DNA from: Streptococcus parasanguinis
GTDB lineage: Bacteria; Bacillota; Bacilli; Lactobacillales; Streptococcaceae
Direction: 5' to 3'
NCBI RefSeq assembly: GCF_901875555.1
Contig: NZ_CABFMD010000036.1
Span: 56,566-120,565 of the forward strand
DNA: 64,000 bases
In this document: positions 27,132 through 35,663 of the stretch, piece by piece
Layout: each line of letters begins with the position of its first letter
How positions within the stretch are numbered: the stretch's first letter is position 1
The notes under the pieces: generated by a model
The model's input: only the letters and a program-made list of their open reading frames with translations
Told to the model about the DNA's origin: nothing
Databases searched by the model: none
Position numbers and translations under genes: made by a program

Positions 27132-29366
27132 ATGAATAGAATAAAAGAATTATTTGAAAACCTGATCACTTTTTTTAGAAAGGATCATCCACCCAAAGCG
27201 GTGGCAGAAGAAGTGCCCGATACGGAACTGCCGGAAGAGACAGTAGAGCCGACCTATAGTCGCTCGAGCAAGCACAGAAGCAAGCCTCTCTCTCAGCACC
27301 CCTTCCGTCGTTTTTGGCGCCGCTTCCATTTGACCAAGATCCTCCTGATTATTGGGCTAGGCTTTAGCCTCTTAACAGGGGGCTATCTCTTCTACCTTGC
27401 TAAGACGACCAACGTCAAGGATTTGCAAAATGCACTGAAGGCGACCACCATTATCTATGATAAGAATGGGGACCAGGCTGGAAGTTTGACCGGGCAAAAA
27501 GGAACCTACGTCGAACTCGATGCCATTAGTGAGAATCTGCAAAATGCCGTAGTCGCAACAGAGGACCGGAGCTTTTACAAGAATAGCGGGATCAACTATG
27601 GTCGTTTCTTCTTAGCGATTTTGACCCTAGGTCGCTCAGGTGGTGGGTCGACCATCACCCAGCAGCTAGCCAAGAATGCTTATCTGTCTCAGGACCAGAC
27701 GGTGGAGCGCAAGGCCAAGGAATTTTTCCTAGCCCTTGAAATCAATAAGAAGTACAGCAAAAAAGAGATCCTCACCATGTATCTCAACAATGCCTATTTT
27801 GGAAATGGGGTTTGGGGCATTGAGGATGCTTCCAAGAAGTATTTTGGGGTTTCAGCCAGTCAATTAAGTCTGGATCAGTCTGCGGTTCTCGCAGGTATGC
27901 TGAAGGGGCCAGAGATCTATAACCCGCTCTATTCAGTAGAGAATGCGACCAATCGCCGCAATACGGTCCTCCAAAATATGGTGGCAGCTGGTTATATTGA
28001 CCAGAAAACAGCTGATCAGTCAGCTGCTGTCGATATCCATGGCCAGCTAGTCGATGCCTATCAAGGCAAATCAGAGGATTACCGCTACCCATCCTACTTT
28101 GATGCGGTCATCAATGAAGCAGTCAATAAATACGGACTGACCGAAGAGGACATTGTCAAAAATGGCTATCGGATCTACACCGAGCTGGATCAAAATTACC
28201 AAGCAAGCATGCAGGTAATCTATGATAATACGGCCCTCTTCCCAGTAGCGGAAGACGGCACGCGCGCTGAATCTGGTAGTGTAGCCCTCGATCCTAAGAC
28301 CGGTGGGGTTCGGGCTCTCGTAGGTCGTGTCGGCAGCGATCAAAACCCAGGATTCCGTAGCTATAACTATGCGACTCAGGCTGCCCGTAGTCCAGGATCA
28401 ACCATCAAACCTTTGGTGGTCTATAGTCCAGCCGTTGCCGAAGGTTGGTCGACCAATAAGGAGTTGGACAATAGTACCACCCAATATGGAAGCTATCAGG
28501 TCAACAACTATGCGGGAATCCAGACGAGCCCAACAGTACCGATGTACCAGGCTTTGGCAGAATCCCTCAACCTTCCAGCTGTTGCGACGGCTAATGATTT
28601 AGGCCTGAACAAAGTTTTTGAGTACGGGAAAAAATTCGGCCTGAATATGGACAAGGTAGATAAGAACCTTGCTGTCGCCTTGGGATCTGGTGTGACAACC
28701 AATCCGATGCAGATGGCTCAGGCTTATGGGACCTTTGCCAATGGCGGGGTCATGAATGATGCTCACCTCATTACCAAGATCGAAAATGCCAGTGGCCAGG
28801 TGGTCAAGAGCCACAGCCAGAAATCCACACGCGTACTCAGTGGGTCCACAACGGATAAGATGACCAATATGATGCTAGGTACCTTTAGTAATGGTACGGG
28901 GGTTAACGCTGCACCATACGGCTATACCATGGCAGGGAAAACCGGTACGACAGAGACCAGCTTTAATAAGGACCTCTCTGGAGACCAATGGGTGATCGGC
29001 TACACGCCAGATGTGGTCATCAGTCAGTGGCTTGGTTTCCCAACGACCGATGAAGGTCATTACCTGACCGATAGTAGTGCTGGAACGGCATCCGAGATCT
29101 TCCGCAATGTTGCCAACAGTGTCCTGCCTTATACAGACGGTACCCAGTTTGATTCGGTGAAGAACTCTTATGCTGAAAATGGCATTGCGCCAGTCGGAGA
29201 AGAAACTACAGAAACAGACAGCAAAGAAGACAAAGGTTTCTTTGAGGATGTCAAAGAAAAGGCGTCGAATATGGTCGATGATGCGAAAAAAGCAATCGAC
29301 GAGGCCGATATCCCAGGAAAAGCGAAAAACGCTTGGGATACCTTCAAAGGCTGGCTTGGTTTCTAA
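27132..29366 (+). CDS. pbp2a: Bifunctional penicillin-binding protein 2A (class A)
   Basis: 744 residues. A cytoplasmic N-terminus of about 75 residues precedes one membrane helix (ILLIIGLGFSLLTGGYLFYL). Then come a GT51 glycosyltransferase domain (VVATEDRSFYKN, GGGSTITQQLAKN, KKEILTMYLNNAYFGNGVWGIE) and a transpeptidase domain with SxxK (SPGSTIKP), SLN (ESLNLPA) and KTGT (AGKTGTTE). It polymerises and cross-links peptidoglycan. The order rluD-like / pbp2a / rpmG / secE / nusG matches pneumococcal pbp2a. Length agrees with the family (about 730). Confidence 0.95.
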   Translation: MNRIKELFENLITFFRKDHPPKAVAEEVPDTELPEETVEPTYSRSSKHRSKPLSQHPFRRFWRRFHLTKILLIIGLGFSLLTGGYLFYLAKTTNVKDLQNALKATTIIYDKNGDQAGSLTGQKGTYVELDAISENLQNAVVATEDRSFYKNSGINYGRFFLAILTLGRSGGGSTITQQLAKNAYLSQDQTVERKAKEFFLALEINKKYSKKEILTMYLNNAYFGNGVWGIEDASKKYFGVSASQLSLDQSAVLAGMLKGPEIYNPLYSVENATNRRNTVLQNMVAAGYIDQKTADQSAAVDIHGQLVDAYQGKSEDYRYPSYFDAVINEAVNKYGLTEEDIVKNGYRIYTELDQNYQASMQVIYDNTALFPVAEDGTRAESGSVALDPKTGGVRALVGRVGSDQNPGFRSYNYATQAARSPGSTIKPLVVYSPAVAEGWSTNKELDNSTTQYGSYQVNNYAGIQTSPTVPMYQALAESLNLPAVATANDLGLNKVFEYGKKFGLNMDKVDKNLAVALGSGVTTNPMQMAQAYGTFANGGVMNDAHLITKIENASGQVVKSHSQKSTRVLSGSTTDKMTNMMLGTFSNGTGVNAAPYGYTMAGKTGTTETSFNKDLSGDQWVIGYTPDVVISQWLGFPTTDEGHYLTDSSAGTASEIFRNVANSVLPYTDGTQFDSVKNSYAENGIAPVGEETTETDSKEDKGFFEDVKEKASNMVDDAKKAIDEADIPGKAKNAWDTFKGWLGF

Positions 29367-29372
29367 ACAAAA

Positions 29373-29406
29373 AAACGATTCAGAAGAATTCCTGAATCGT
29401 TTTTTG
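29373..29406 (+). terminator. Terminator of pbp2a
   Basis: Arms AACGATTCAG and CTGAATCGTT around AAGAATTC, flanked by A- and T-runs, 6 bp after the stop. Repeat copy 4 begins right after its T-run. Confidence 0.85.
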
Positions 29407-29407
29407 C

Positions 29408-29819
29408 AGATTGAAGACAAAGACATCTTAGCAACTTTCCTTAGGTGAGTACGGACGTCAGCGAACTTCGAAGAAGTTTCATGACTAAATTAAGATACAA
29501 AAGGCGCGGCGGATAAAGTCAAAATAGGAAGTTTGACGCAGAATCTTTAGATTCTAGGAAGACTTATCTTTTTAACACGATCCGCAGCCCGTGTTCAATT
29601 CGTTTTGAACCCATTCGCTTTTATATTTCTAGGCTTAGGCTAAAACAGTTCCCCGAACTGTTTTACTTCCAAAACTCCCGAGTGCTAGAAACAATCCTGT
29701 CTCTAGCACATTTCTCACGGCGGAAAGTTTCTGTTGAAATGATCCTAATAGTATTAATTATTTTAATTTTTCAACGTCACTTAGATTGTTTTATGTAAAA
29801 TGCAATTTGTCTATATTCT
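29408..29819 (+). repeat. Terminator-associated structured repeat, copy 4 (412 bp, long form)
   Basis: It begins AGATTGAAGACAAAG and ends TTTGTCTATATTCT. It has the conserved GTGAGTACGGACGTCAGCG core and the stem GTGCTAGA/TCTAGCAC (29682-29689, 29702-29709). Between the core hairpin and this stem it carries an extra segment (about 29485-29670) that is itself rich in inverted repeats, for example GCGGCGGAT with ATCCGCAGC and AAACAGTT with AACTGTTT. The latter is shared with copy 5. The left neighbour is the pbp2a terminator. The right neighbour is a copy of the second repeat family, with no duplicate of the pbp2a terminator. Confidence 0.75.
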
Positions 29820-29820
29820 A

Positions 29821-30000
29821 AAGAGGCTGGGACAAAAGTCCTAGCCTCTCAATTGTCTTTGGGTTGCTGAGCAAGACGCAGTGGTTGAGTGGGCTCTACT
29901 ACGCTGATTTCATCAGCTTTTTACAGCCCTACTCAACTGTGCGGAGGTGGGACGACGAAATCGAATTCTAACGAATGACCGATTTCTGTCCCACTCTCTT
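29821..30000 (-). repeat. 180-bp palindromic intergenic repeat (family 2), copy 1
   Basis: Terminal inverted repeats AAGAGNNTGGGACANAANTC. On the minus strand it reads AAGAGAGTGGGACAGAAATC... and ends ...GTCCCAGCCTCTT. It has internal stems GAAATCG/CGATTTC, TGAGTAGGGCT/AGCCCACTCA and GGCTAGGAC/GTCCCAGCC, the last followed by T-rich sequence. It lies directly after the stop of the zinc peptidase gene in the same orientation and may serve as its terminator. Nearly identical copies are at 45711 and 59405. MITE-like by structure; no transposase is present. Confidence 0.8.
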
Positions 30001-30002
30001 GT

Positions 30003-30911
30003 TTAGAGTTCACTATCTGATAAGCTAAAGGTATCGCCATGTTGGAGATCCCCGTACTGGTAGCCCCGTTTGAACCAGCGCATGCGTTGCTCCGAAGTCC
30101 CGTGGGTAAAGCTATCTGGCACCGAGTAACCGTATGCTTGCTCCTGGAGAGTGTCGTCACCGACTGCATGGGCCGCATTCATGGCTTCTTCGATATCACC
30201 GATATCCAAAAGGTTTCGGTCTTGAATGGAGCGGGCCCAGACACCTGCTAGGTAATCTGCTTGCAGCTCAATGCGGACACTGATGGCATTTCGTTCCTTT
30301 TCAGAAACTCCTTGTTGCATCCGATGGTATTTGCCAAGGATTCCCAGCTCATTTTGTACGTGGTGGCCGACTTCGTGGGCGATGACGTAGGCCATGGCAA
30401 AGTCCCCGCTGGCCTTGTATTTGGTTGTCAATTCCTTATAGAAGCTCATATCCAAATAAATCTTTTTGTCGGTTGGACAGTAGAAAGGACCAGCCGATGC
30501 TTGCCCAACCCCACAGCCTGTCTTTGTCCGTCCGGTATAGAAGACTAGTTTGGGCTCATGGTAGATGCGCCCTTCGGCTTGAAAGACCTTGTGCCAATGA
30601 TCTTCTGTTGTTCCAAGGACCTTACTGACGAACTGGGCATCTGCATCGTCGACATGGGTCTTGTTGGTGCGCGTGACTTGGGTGGACTGGTAAGGTTGTG
30701 AAGTCCCATTTCCAAAGAGGCCCCCAAGGCTAGCTCCCCCACCTAGAAGGACCATGAGAAGGATGATGACGATCTTACTCTTGAAGCTACCAGGCGATAG
30801 CAAAATTTGTAAAATGCCCCCACCGAGGTTACTGTTGCCTGAAGACTGGGAGTAGCTTTGCCCTCGACGGTCTTCGATATTTCTACTTTCTTTTAGGTTA
30901 TCACTTTTCAT
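30003..30911 (-). CDS. Membrane-anchored neutral zinc metallopeptidase (YpfJ/KPN_02809 type)
   Basis: 302 residues. It has a short polar N-terminus ([21 protein letters not shown]), a single membrane helix ([21 protein letters not shown], about 46-66) and an outer domain with [14 protein letters not shown] (two cysteines). The zinc motif is HEVGHH ([17 protein letters not shown]), with QADYLAGVW holding the third ligand region and the tail [18 protein letters not shown]. This is the conserved putative zinc peptidase family PF04228. Its physiological substrate is unknown. It is convergent with pbp2a; rpmG is divergent. The start is preceded by GGAGAC. Confidence 0.9.
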   Translation of the reverse strand: MKSDNLKESRNIEDRRGQSYSQSSGNSNLGGGILQILLSPGSFKSKIVIILLMVLLGGGASLGGLFGNGTSQPYQSTQVTRTNKTHVDDADAQFVSKVLGTTEDHWHKVFQAEGRIYHEPKLVFYTGRTKTGCGVGQASAGPFYCPTDKKIYLDMSFYKELTTKYKASGDFAMAYVIAHEVGHHVQNELGILGKYHRMQQGVSEKERNAISVRIELQADYLAGVWARSIQDRNLLDIGDIEEAMNAAHAVGDDTLQEQAYGYSVPDSFTHGTSEQRMRWFKRGYQYGDLQHGDTFSLSDSEL

Positions 30912-31008
30912 ATTCGTCTCCTTTTGTTTTATTTTACCAAAAATGAGGCGAAAACCAGAGTGATAACGCTTTATATTCGCTTTTTTCTTGACAGGAGATT
31001 TTCTGTTC

Positions 31009-31037
31009 TTGTCAAAACGTGGAAAACTTGCTATAAT
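31009..31037 (+). promoter_or_regulatory. rpmG-secE promoter
   Basis: TTGTCA (31009-31014), 17-bp spacer, TATAAT (31032-31037), 19 bp before rpmG. A near-consensus sigma-A promoter. Confidence 0.88.
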
Positions 31038-31055
31038 GGGGTGAACGGAGGCGTT

Positions 31056-31208
31056 ATGGCATTAAAAAAAGCAAGTCTAGCGTGTACGGTTTGTGGATCA
31101 CGCAACTACTCCATCAAATTGAGTGGAACGCCCAAGCCAACACGTCTAGAAGTCAACAAATACTGCAAACATTGCAGCAAGTATACCATCCATAAAGAAA
31201 CACGATAG
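31056..31208 (+). CDS. rpmG: 50S ribosomal protein L33
   Basis: 50 residues from the ATG at 31056 (upstream SD GGAGG at 31047-31051). Sequence [20 protein letters not shown] with two CxxC pairs (CTVCG and CKHCS), so this is the zinc-ribbon (C+) form of L33. It lies immediately before secE, the usual firmicute order of rpmG-secE-nusG. Confidence 0.96.
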   Translation: MALKKASLACTVCGSRNYSIKLSGTPKPTRLEVNKYCKHCSKYTIHKETR

Positions 31209-31217
31209 GAGAGAGTT

Positions 31218-31394
31218 GTGAAATTCATTAAAGATATTTTCGTCTTACTAAAAGATACAACTTGGCCAAATCGCAAGGAAAGATGGAAAAACTTTATCTC
31301 AGTGATTGAGTACACCGCTTTCTTTGTTGCATTGATTTATTTGTTTGACAAAGTCATTGCACGTGGTCTATTGCACATGATCAATTTCTTTTAA
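31218..31394 (+). CDS. secE: Preprotein translocase subunit SecE
   Basis: 58 residues starting at the GTG at 31218, 9 bp after rpmG, with SD AGGAGAG overlapping the gap. MKFIKDIFVLLKDTTWPNRKERW contains the conserved TWP amphipathic segment. One membrane helix follows (IEYTAFFVALIYLFDKVI). The short single-helix form is standard for firmicutes. It works with SecY and SecG in the translocon. Too short for ordinary ORF finders and easily missed. Confidence 0.95.
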   Translation: MKFIKDIFVLLKDTTWPNRKERWKNFISVIEYTAFFVALIYLFDKVIARGLLHMINFF

Positions 31395-31405
31395 GAAAAG
31401 AAACC

Positions 31406-31434
31406 AAGCGGGATCCCAAGGGTCCTGCTTTTTA
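31406..31434 (+). terminator. Terminator after secE
   Basis: Arms AAGCGGGATCC and GGGTCCTGCTT (two G-U pairs) followed by TTT. It separates secE from nusG, which has its own promoter. Confidence 0.75.
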
Positions 31435-31485
31435 TGGTCTTTTCTTAAAAATAAATCAGCAAACCTCTTTGCATTCCGGCAAAAT

Positions 31486-31495
31486 GTGATATAAT
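31486..31495 (+). promoter_or_regulatory. nusG promoter with extended -10
   Basis: TGTGATATAAT: TGA plus TATAAT at 31490-31495, with TTTGCA about 16 bp upstream as a weak -35. It gives a 5' leader of about 80 nt before nusG. Confidence 0.65.
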
Positions 31496-31509
31496 GAAGC
31501 TAGGAAAAG

Positions 31510-31530
31510 GAAAGCCAAGAGGCTTTTTTT
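31510..31530 (+). terminator. Leader hairpin / candidate attenuator upstream of nusG
   Basis: AAAGCC and GGCTTT around AAGA, followed directly by T residues, so it is terminator-like. It lies between the nusG promoter and start codon, inside the leader. The stem is short. It may reduce read-through into nusG and offer autogenous control. Confidence 0.5.
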
Positions 31531-31581
31531 AGTATGTTCACAAAAGCTCGAGCAGGCTAAACAGAAAGAAAGGATGCCCAA

Positions 31582-32118
31582 ATGGACAGTTTTGATAAAG
31601 GCTGGTTTGTACTACAAACCTATTCAGGATATGAAAACAAGGTAAAAGAAAATCTATTGCAACGTGCGCAAACTTATAATATGTTAGAAAACATCTTGCG
31701 CGTAGAGATTCCAACTCAAACCGTACAAGTAGAGAAAAATGGGAAGATTAAAGAAATCGAAGAAAATCGTTTCCCAGGTTATGTCTTGGTCGAAATGGTC
31801 ATGACAGATGAAGCTTGGTTTGTCGTTCGGAATACACCGAACGTTACTGGTTTCGTCGGATCACACGGGAACCGTTCAAAACCAACGCCATTGTTGGAAG
31901 AAGAAATCCGCAGTATCTTGCTCTCTATGGGTCAAACCGTTCAAGAGTTTGATTTGGATGTTAAGGTGGGCGATACGGTTCGTATCATTGACGGTGCCTT
32001 CACAGACTATACTGGTAAGATCACTGAAATTGATAACAACAAAGTGAAAATGGTCATTTCTATGTTCGGTAACGATACAGTTGCAGAAGTGAATTTGAAC
32101 CAAATTGCTGAATTGTAA
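31582..32118 (+). CDS. nusG: Transcription elongation/antitermination factor NusG
   Basis: 178 residues. The NGN domain (KGWFVLQTYSGYENKVKENL, ENRFPGYVLVEMVM, VRNTPNVTGFVG) binds RNA polymerase. The C-terminal KOW domain (VKVGDTVRIIDGAFTDYTGKITEID) contacts NusE/Rho or ribosomes. The length is typical for streptococci. The start ATG at 31582 follows AAAGGATG. It is downstream of secE but on a separate transcript, judged by the terminator and promoter between them. Confidence 0.97.
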   Translation: MDSFDKGWFVLQTYSGYENKVKENLLQRAQTYNMLENILRVEIPTQTVQVEKNGKIKEIEENRFPGYVLVEMVMTDEAWFVVRNTPNVTGFVGSHGNRSKPTPLLEEEIRSILLSMGQTVQEFDLDVKVGDTVRIIDGAFTDYTGKITEIDNNKVKMVISMFGNDTVAEVNLNQIAEL

Positions 32119-32120
32119 GA

Positions 32121-32357
32121 AAGAGAGAGTGGGACAGCTTCAACAGTCTGGGAGACTGTTGAAGGTTGCAGATAAAGGAAACATAGTTTCCGTCAACATA
32201 GGGCATCTTTGCAGCTTAAAAAGCGAACAAAGACTTAGGATACTTGCTTCGCAAGTTCTATCCGCCACCTCAAAGCAGTGTTTTGAGCACTCAACCACTG
32301 CGTCTTGCTCGACAATCCAAAGACAAGAAGAGGCTAGGACTTTTGTCCCAGCCTCTT
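32121..32357 (+). repeat. Palindromic intergenic repeat (family 2), copy 2, divergent interior
   Basis: The ends match family 2 (GAGAGTGGGACAG ... GGACTTTTGTCCCAGCCTCTT), and so does the right third (CTCAACCACTGCGTCTTGCTCG). The interior is different, with a CTTCAACAGTCT/AGACTGTTGAAG hairpin, GGAAAC/GTTTCC, and CTTGCTTCGCAAG. It starts 2 bp after the nusG stop in the same orientation and ends with a GGCTAGGAC/GTCCCAGCC hairpin and T-run that could terminate nusG, and also serves the convergent lipoprotein gene. Confidence 0.7.
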
Positions 32358-32368
32358 TTCATTGCGCC

Positions 32369-33127
32369 TTATTGATTTTTATCCAGGCCAGTGATCTTTT
32401 TTAACTGCTTGGTTTCTGCAGCAGACATGACATCAACGATCTTGTCTCCCTGTGTAGAGAAGTTAGATTCGTCTCCGTTGCTATCTTTATAGACATAGCT
32501 GGTCCAACGTTCGGAACGCATAATGATATAGGGCTTTCCGAGACGTTTGAGGGCTGTTTTTGGTGTATCGGATTTGGAAATGCTGCCGGTAGACTGGTGG
32601 TTGGCATTGCCCCCCTTTAAACGGAAGGTGATATCTGTTAGGACATTATTGCGGAAGACAGCCATGATATCGCCATTGTCTGTTGTCCAAACATTGACGC
32701 CATCGCCAGGATTCGCACTGTCTGTACTACTGACTGGCTGGCCAAAGGCTGCAACTACGTCATCGTAACTGCTTCTTTCTTTTGGCCCACCAACCTCTTG
32801 TCCATCTTCGGTTCTTAATACAAAACCAGTGCTCAGATGGAGTTTCTTGAGTTTTTCGATCTCAGGAATGGATGCAGCTCCAGGCACATGTTGGAGAGAA
32901 GCCCCGTCATCTGGATCCAAACTGTAGCGATCTGAAAAATCATCTGAGCTACTGCTGTCTGAAGAAGCGCTCGTCAGTTTACTGGATGATTTTTTAGTAG
33001 AGGATTGTTTGATCGGTTTTCTGGAACTAGAAGCTGTTTTTGCTGGTTGCCCAGAATTGGCAGGTGAGCAAGCTGCTAGTGTCACTAGTGACAGAAGGCC
33101 GATCGTAAAGAAACGAATGTTTTTCAT
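32369..33127 (-). CDS. Lipoprotein of unknown function
   Basis: 252 residues. A lipoprotein signal peptide with lipobox LAAC (Cys about residue 20) precedes a Ser/Lys-rich linker to about 65. The folded part contains two similar stretches, DDVVAAFGQPVSS and KTALKRLGKPYIIM. This type of pattern is seen in SmpA/BamE- or DUF3862-like repeats of streptococcal lipoproteins, so a BLIP-like fold is possible but not certain. It is likely anchored to the outer face of the membrane. Monocistronic, convergent with nusG, preceded by AAAGGGT. Confidence 0.75.
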   Translation of the reverse strand: MKNIRFFTIGLLSLVTLAACSPANSGQPAKTASSSRKPIKQSSTKKSSSKLTSASSDSSSSDDFSDRYSLDPDDGASLQHVPGAASIPEIEKLKKLHLSTGFVLRTEDGQEVGGPKERSSYDDVVAAFGQPVSSTDSANPGDGVNVWTTDNGDIMAVFRNNVLTDITFRLKGGNANHQSTGSISKSDTPKTALKRLGKPYIIMRSERWTSYVYKDSNGDESNFSTQGDKIVDVMSAAETKQLKKITGLDKNQ

Positions 33128-33207
33128 ACTAACCCTTTCTAATGTGCTTCGCCGATCAGGCGAGACTTTATTATATCAATAATCAAGGAATGGAGCAAAT
33201 GGCAACA

Positions 33208-33236
33208 AAAAATCCCCTATTGCTAGGGGAATTTTT
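33208..33236 (-). terminator. Terminator of tRNA-Cys
   Basis: Arms TCCCCTA and TAGGGGA around TTGC, with T-runs on both sides. It lies downstream of the minus-strand tRNA gene. Confidence 0.75.
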
Positions 33237-33271
33237 AAAAGATAAAAGATGATAAAAAATTTTATTATCAA

Positions 33272-33341
33272 GGCGGTAGACGGATTTGAACCGACGATCA
33301 AGCTTTTGCAGAGCCGTGCCTTACCACTTGGCTATACCGCC
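33272..33341 (-). tRNA. tRNA-Cys (GCA)
   Basis: On the minus strand the acceptor GGCGGTA pairs with TACCGCC. The D arm is GCC...GGC, the anticodon loop CTGCAAA has anticodon GCA, and the T loop is TTCAAAT. No CCA is encoded. The T stem has one U-U mismatch and the anticodon stem one weak pair, within normal limits for cysteine tRNAs. Confidence 0.92.
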
Positions 33342-33443
33342 ATAACATATAATATTGTAACCTAAAAAACAAGATAGGTCAAGAAAAACTTTTTGTTTCA
33401 AATCATTGCAGATGGAGAATAGTGAAAAAATCTCTCAAATAGC

Positions 33444-33472
33444 TTGCGAAGTCTAGCGATTTCTGCTATACT
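33444..33472 (+). promoter_or_regulatory. rpsB promoter
   Basis: TTGCGA (33444-33449), 17-bp spacer, TATACT (33467-33472) with extended TG. It starts a leader of about 115 nt before rpsB. Confidence 0.75.
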
Positions 33473-33478
33473 TATAGA

Positions 33479-33594
33479 GTTGTCTAAGACAGCAAATACT
33501 CATCTCGGATCCATTGTGGCACCGTTGCCCTTGTGGTCGTGCTGCAAGTTGACGTCTGAGAGAGGAGAAAAAAACAAAAAAGGAGAACTTACTC
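33479..33594 (+). promoter_or_regulatory. rpsB 5' leader, possible ribosomal-protein-responsive RNA
   Basis: About 115 nt between promoter and rpsB without an ORF of note. It holds several short complementary segments (for example GCAC with GTGC around 33518-33541) and ends in AAAAAAGGAGAAC, the SD. Autoregulatory leaders before rpsB are known in other bacteria. Here the assignment is only by position. Confidence 0.4.
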
Positions 33595-34377
33595 ATGGCA
33601 GTAATTTCAATGAAACAACTTCTTGAGGCTGGTGTACACTTTGGTCACCAAACTCGTCGCTGGAACCCTAAGATGGCGAAGTACATCTTCACAGAACGTA
33701 ACGGAATCCACGTGATCGACTTGCAACAAACTGTAAAATATGCAGACCAAGCATACGACTTCATGCGTGATGCAGCTGCAAACGATGCAGTCATCTTGTT
33801 CGTAGGTACTAAGAAACAAGCTGCGGATGCTGTTGCAGAAGAAGCAGTTCGTTCAGGTCAATACTTCATCAACCACCGTTGGTTGGGTGGAACTCTTACT
33901 AACTGGGGAACAATCCAAAAACGTATCGCTCGTTTGAAAGAAATCAAACGTATGGAAGAAGATGGAACTTTTGAAGTTCTTCCTAAGAAAGAAGTTGCAT
34001 TGTTGAACAAACAACGCGCTCGTCTTGAAAAATTCTTGGGCGGTATCGAAGACATGCCTCGTATCCCAGACGTAATGTACGTTGTGGATCCACACAAAGA
34101 ACAAATCGCTGTTAAAGAAGCTAAGAAATTGGGTATCCCAGTTGTAGCGATGGTCGACACAAACACTGACCCAGATGATATCGATGTTATCATCCCAGCG
34201 AACGATGACGCTATCCGCGCTGTTAAATTGATCACTGCGAAAATGGCTGACGCTGTTATCGAAGGACGTCAGGGTGAAGACAGTGTTGCAACAGTAGAAG
34301 CTGAATTGGCAGCTACTGAAGGTCAAGCTGATTCAATCGAAGAAATCGTTGAAGTTGTAGAAGGCGACAACGCTTAA
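33595..34377 (+). CDS. rpsB: 30S ribosomal protein S2
   Basis: 260 residues: [27 protein letters not shown] at the start, [28 protein letters not shown] and the C-terminal [26 protein letters not shown] are all S2 signatures. Strong codon bias typical of highly expressed genes. It is followed by a terminator and tsf, the normal bacterial pair. The C-terminal acidic tail is common in streptococci. Confidence 0.98.
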   Translation: MAVISMKQLLEAGVHFGHQTRRWNPKMAKYIFTERNGIHVIDLQQTVKYADQAYDFMRDAAANDAVILFVGTKKQAADAVAEEAVRSGQYFINHRWLGGTLTNWGTIQKRIARLKEIKRMEEDGTFEVLPKKEVALLNKQRARLEKFLGGIEDMPRIPDVMYVVDPHKEQIAVKEAKKLGIPVVAMVDTNTDPDDIDVIIPANDDAIRAVKLITAKMADAVIEGRQGEDSVATVEAELAATEGQADSIEEIVEVVEGDNA

Positions 34378-34400
34378 TTCATTCAATAAGTAACGAACCT

Positions 34401-34436
34401 AAGAGGGCAGGGCTCAGCCCGACCCTCTTCTTTTAT
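34401..34436 (+). terminator. Terminator between rpsB and tsf
   Basis: Arms AAGAGGG and CCCTCTT with inner GGGCT/AGCCC, followed by TCTTTT. Partial read-through would set the rpsB:tsf ratio. Confidence 0.8.
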
Positions 34437-34459
34437 TAAAAAAATATAGGAGAACAAAA

Positions 34460-35500
34460 ATGGCAGAAATTACAGCTAAGCTTGTAAAAGAATTGCGTGA
34501 AAAATCTGGTGCTGGTGTCATGGACGCTAAAAAAGCATTGGTTGAAGTTGAGGGTGATATCGAAAAAGCGATCGAATTGCTTCGCGAAAAAGGTATGGCT
34601 AAAGCAGCTAAGAAAGCTGACCGTGTTGCCGCTGAAGGTTTGACTGGTATTTATGTGAACGGTAATGTTGCAGCAGTTGTTGAAGTCAACGCTGAAACAG
34701 ACTTCGTTGCGAAAAACGCTCAATTCGTTGACTTGGTAAACGAAACAGCGAAAGTCATCGCTGAAGGAAAACCAGCTAACAACGAAGAAGCTCTTGCTTT
34801 GACAATGCCTTCAGGTGAAACGCTTGAAGCTGCATACGTATCTGCAACTGCTACAATCGGTGAAAAAATCTCATTCCGTCGTTTTGCTTTGCTTGAAAAG
34901 ACAGATGCACAACACTTCGGTGCTTACCAACACAACGGTGGCCGTATCGGTGTTATCTCAGTTGTTGAAGGTGGAGACGAAGCTCTTGCTAAACAATTGT
35001 CAATGCATATCGCTGCAATGAAACCAACTGTTCTTTCATACAAAGAATTGGATGAGCAATTCGTGAAAGATGAATTGGCTCAATTGAACCACGTGATCGA
35101 CCAAGATAACGAAAGCCGTGCAATGGTTGGTAAACCAGCTCTTCCACACTTGAAATTTGGTTCAAAAGCACAATTGACAGATGCAGTTGTAGCACAAGCT
35201 GAAGAAGACATCAAAGCTGAATTGGCAGCTGAAGGTAAACCAGAAAAAATCTGGGATAAAATCATCCCAGGTAAAATGGACCGTTTCTTCTTGGACAACA
35301 CCAAAGTTGACCAAGCCTACACTCTTCTTGCACAAGTCTACATCATGGATGATAGCAAGACAGTGGAAGCTTACCTTGAATCTGTTAACGCTTCAGTAGT
35401 AGAATTCGTTCGCTTTGAAGTTGGTGAAGGAATCGAAAAAGCTTCAAATGACTTTGAAGCAGAAGTGGCAGCTACAATGGCAGCAGCTCTTAACAACTAA
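34460..35500 (+). CDS. tsf: Elongation factor Ts
   Basis: 346 residues. The N-terminal UBA-like domain ([24 protein letters not shown]) is followed by [32 protein letters not shown] and the C-terminal dimerisation/core part ([23 protein letters not shown]). It is the nucleotide exchange factor of EF-Tu. Length is normal for streptococci. SD AGGAG lies 7 bp before the ATG. Confidence 0.98.
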   Translation: MAEITAKLVKELREKSGAGVMDAKKALVEVEGDIEKAIELLREKGMAKAAKKADRVAAEGLTGIYVNGNVAAVVEVNAETDFVAKNAQFVDLVNETAKVIAEGKPANNEEALALTMPSGETLEAAYVSATATIGEKISFRRFALLEKTDAQHFGAYQHNGGRIGVISVVEGGDEALAKQLSMHIAAMKPTVLSYKELDEQFVKDELAQLNHVIDQDNESRAMVGKPALPHLKFGSKAQLTDAVVAQAEEDIKAELAAEGKPEKIWDKIIPGKMDRFFLDNTKVDQAYTLLAQVYIMDDSKTVEAYLESVNASVVEFVRFEVGEGIEKASNDFEAEVAATMAAALNN

Positions 35501-35511
35501 GAATAAAAAAT

Positions 35512-35537
35512 AAGAGGTTTCGATGGAAACCTCTTTT
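35512..35537 (+). terminator. Terminator of tsf
   Basis: Arms AAGAGGTTTC and GAAACCTCTT followed by a T-run. Confidence 0.88.
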
Positions 35538-35663
35538 TTGTATGAAAAATATCTTATATCCTTGTTTAAGGTGTTTTAGAATATTAACAAATTTTGTTTT
35601 CAAAAATAACAGGCGTTACCGAAGATTCAGAGAAGATATGATCTGAAATGAAATCATTTTTGG

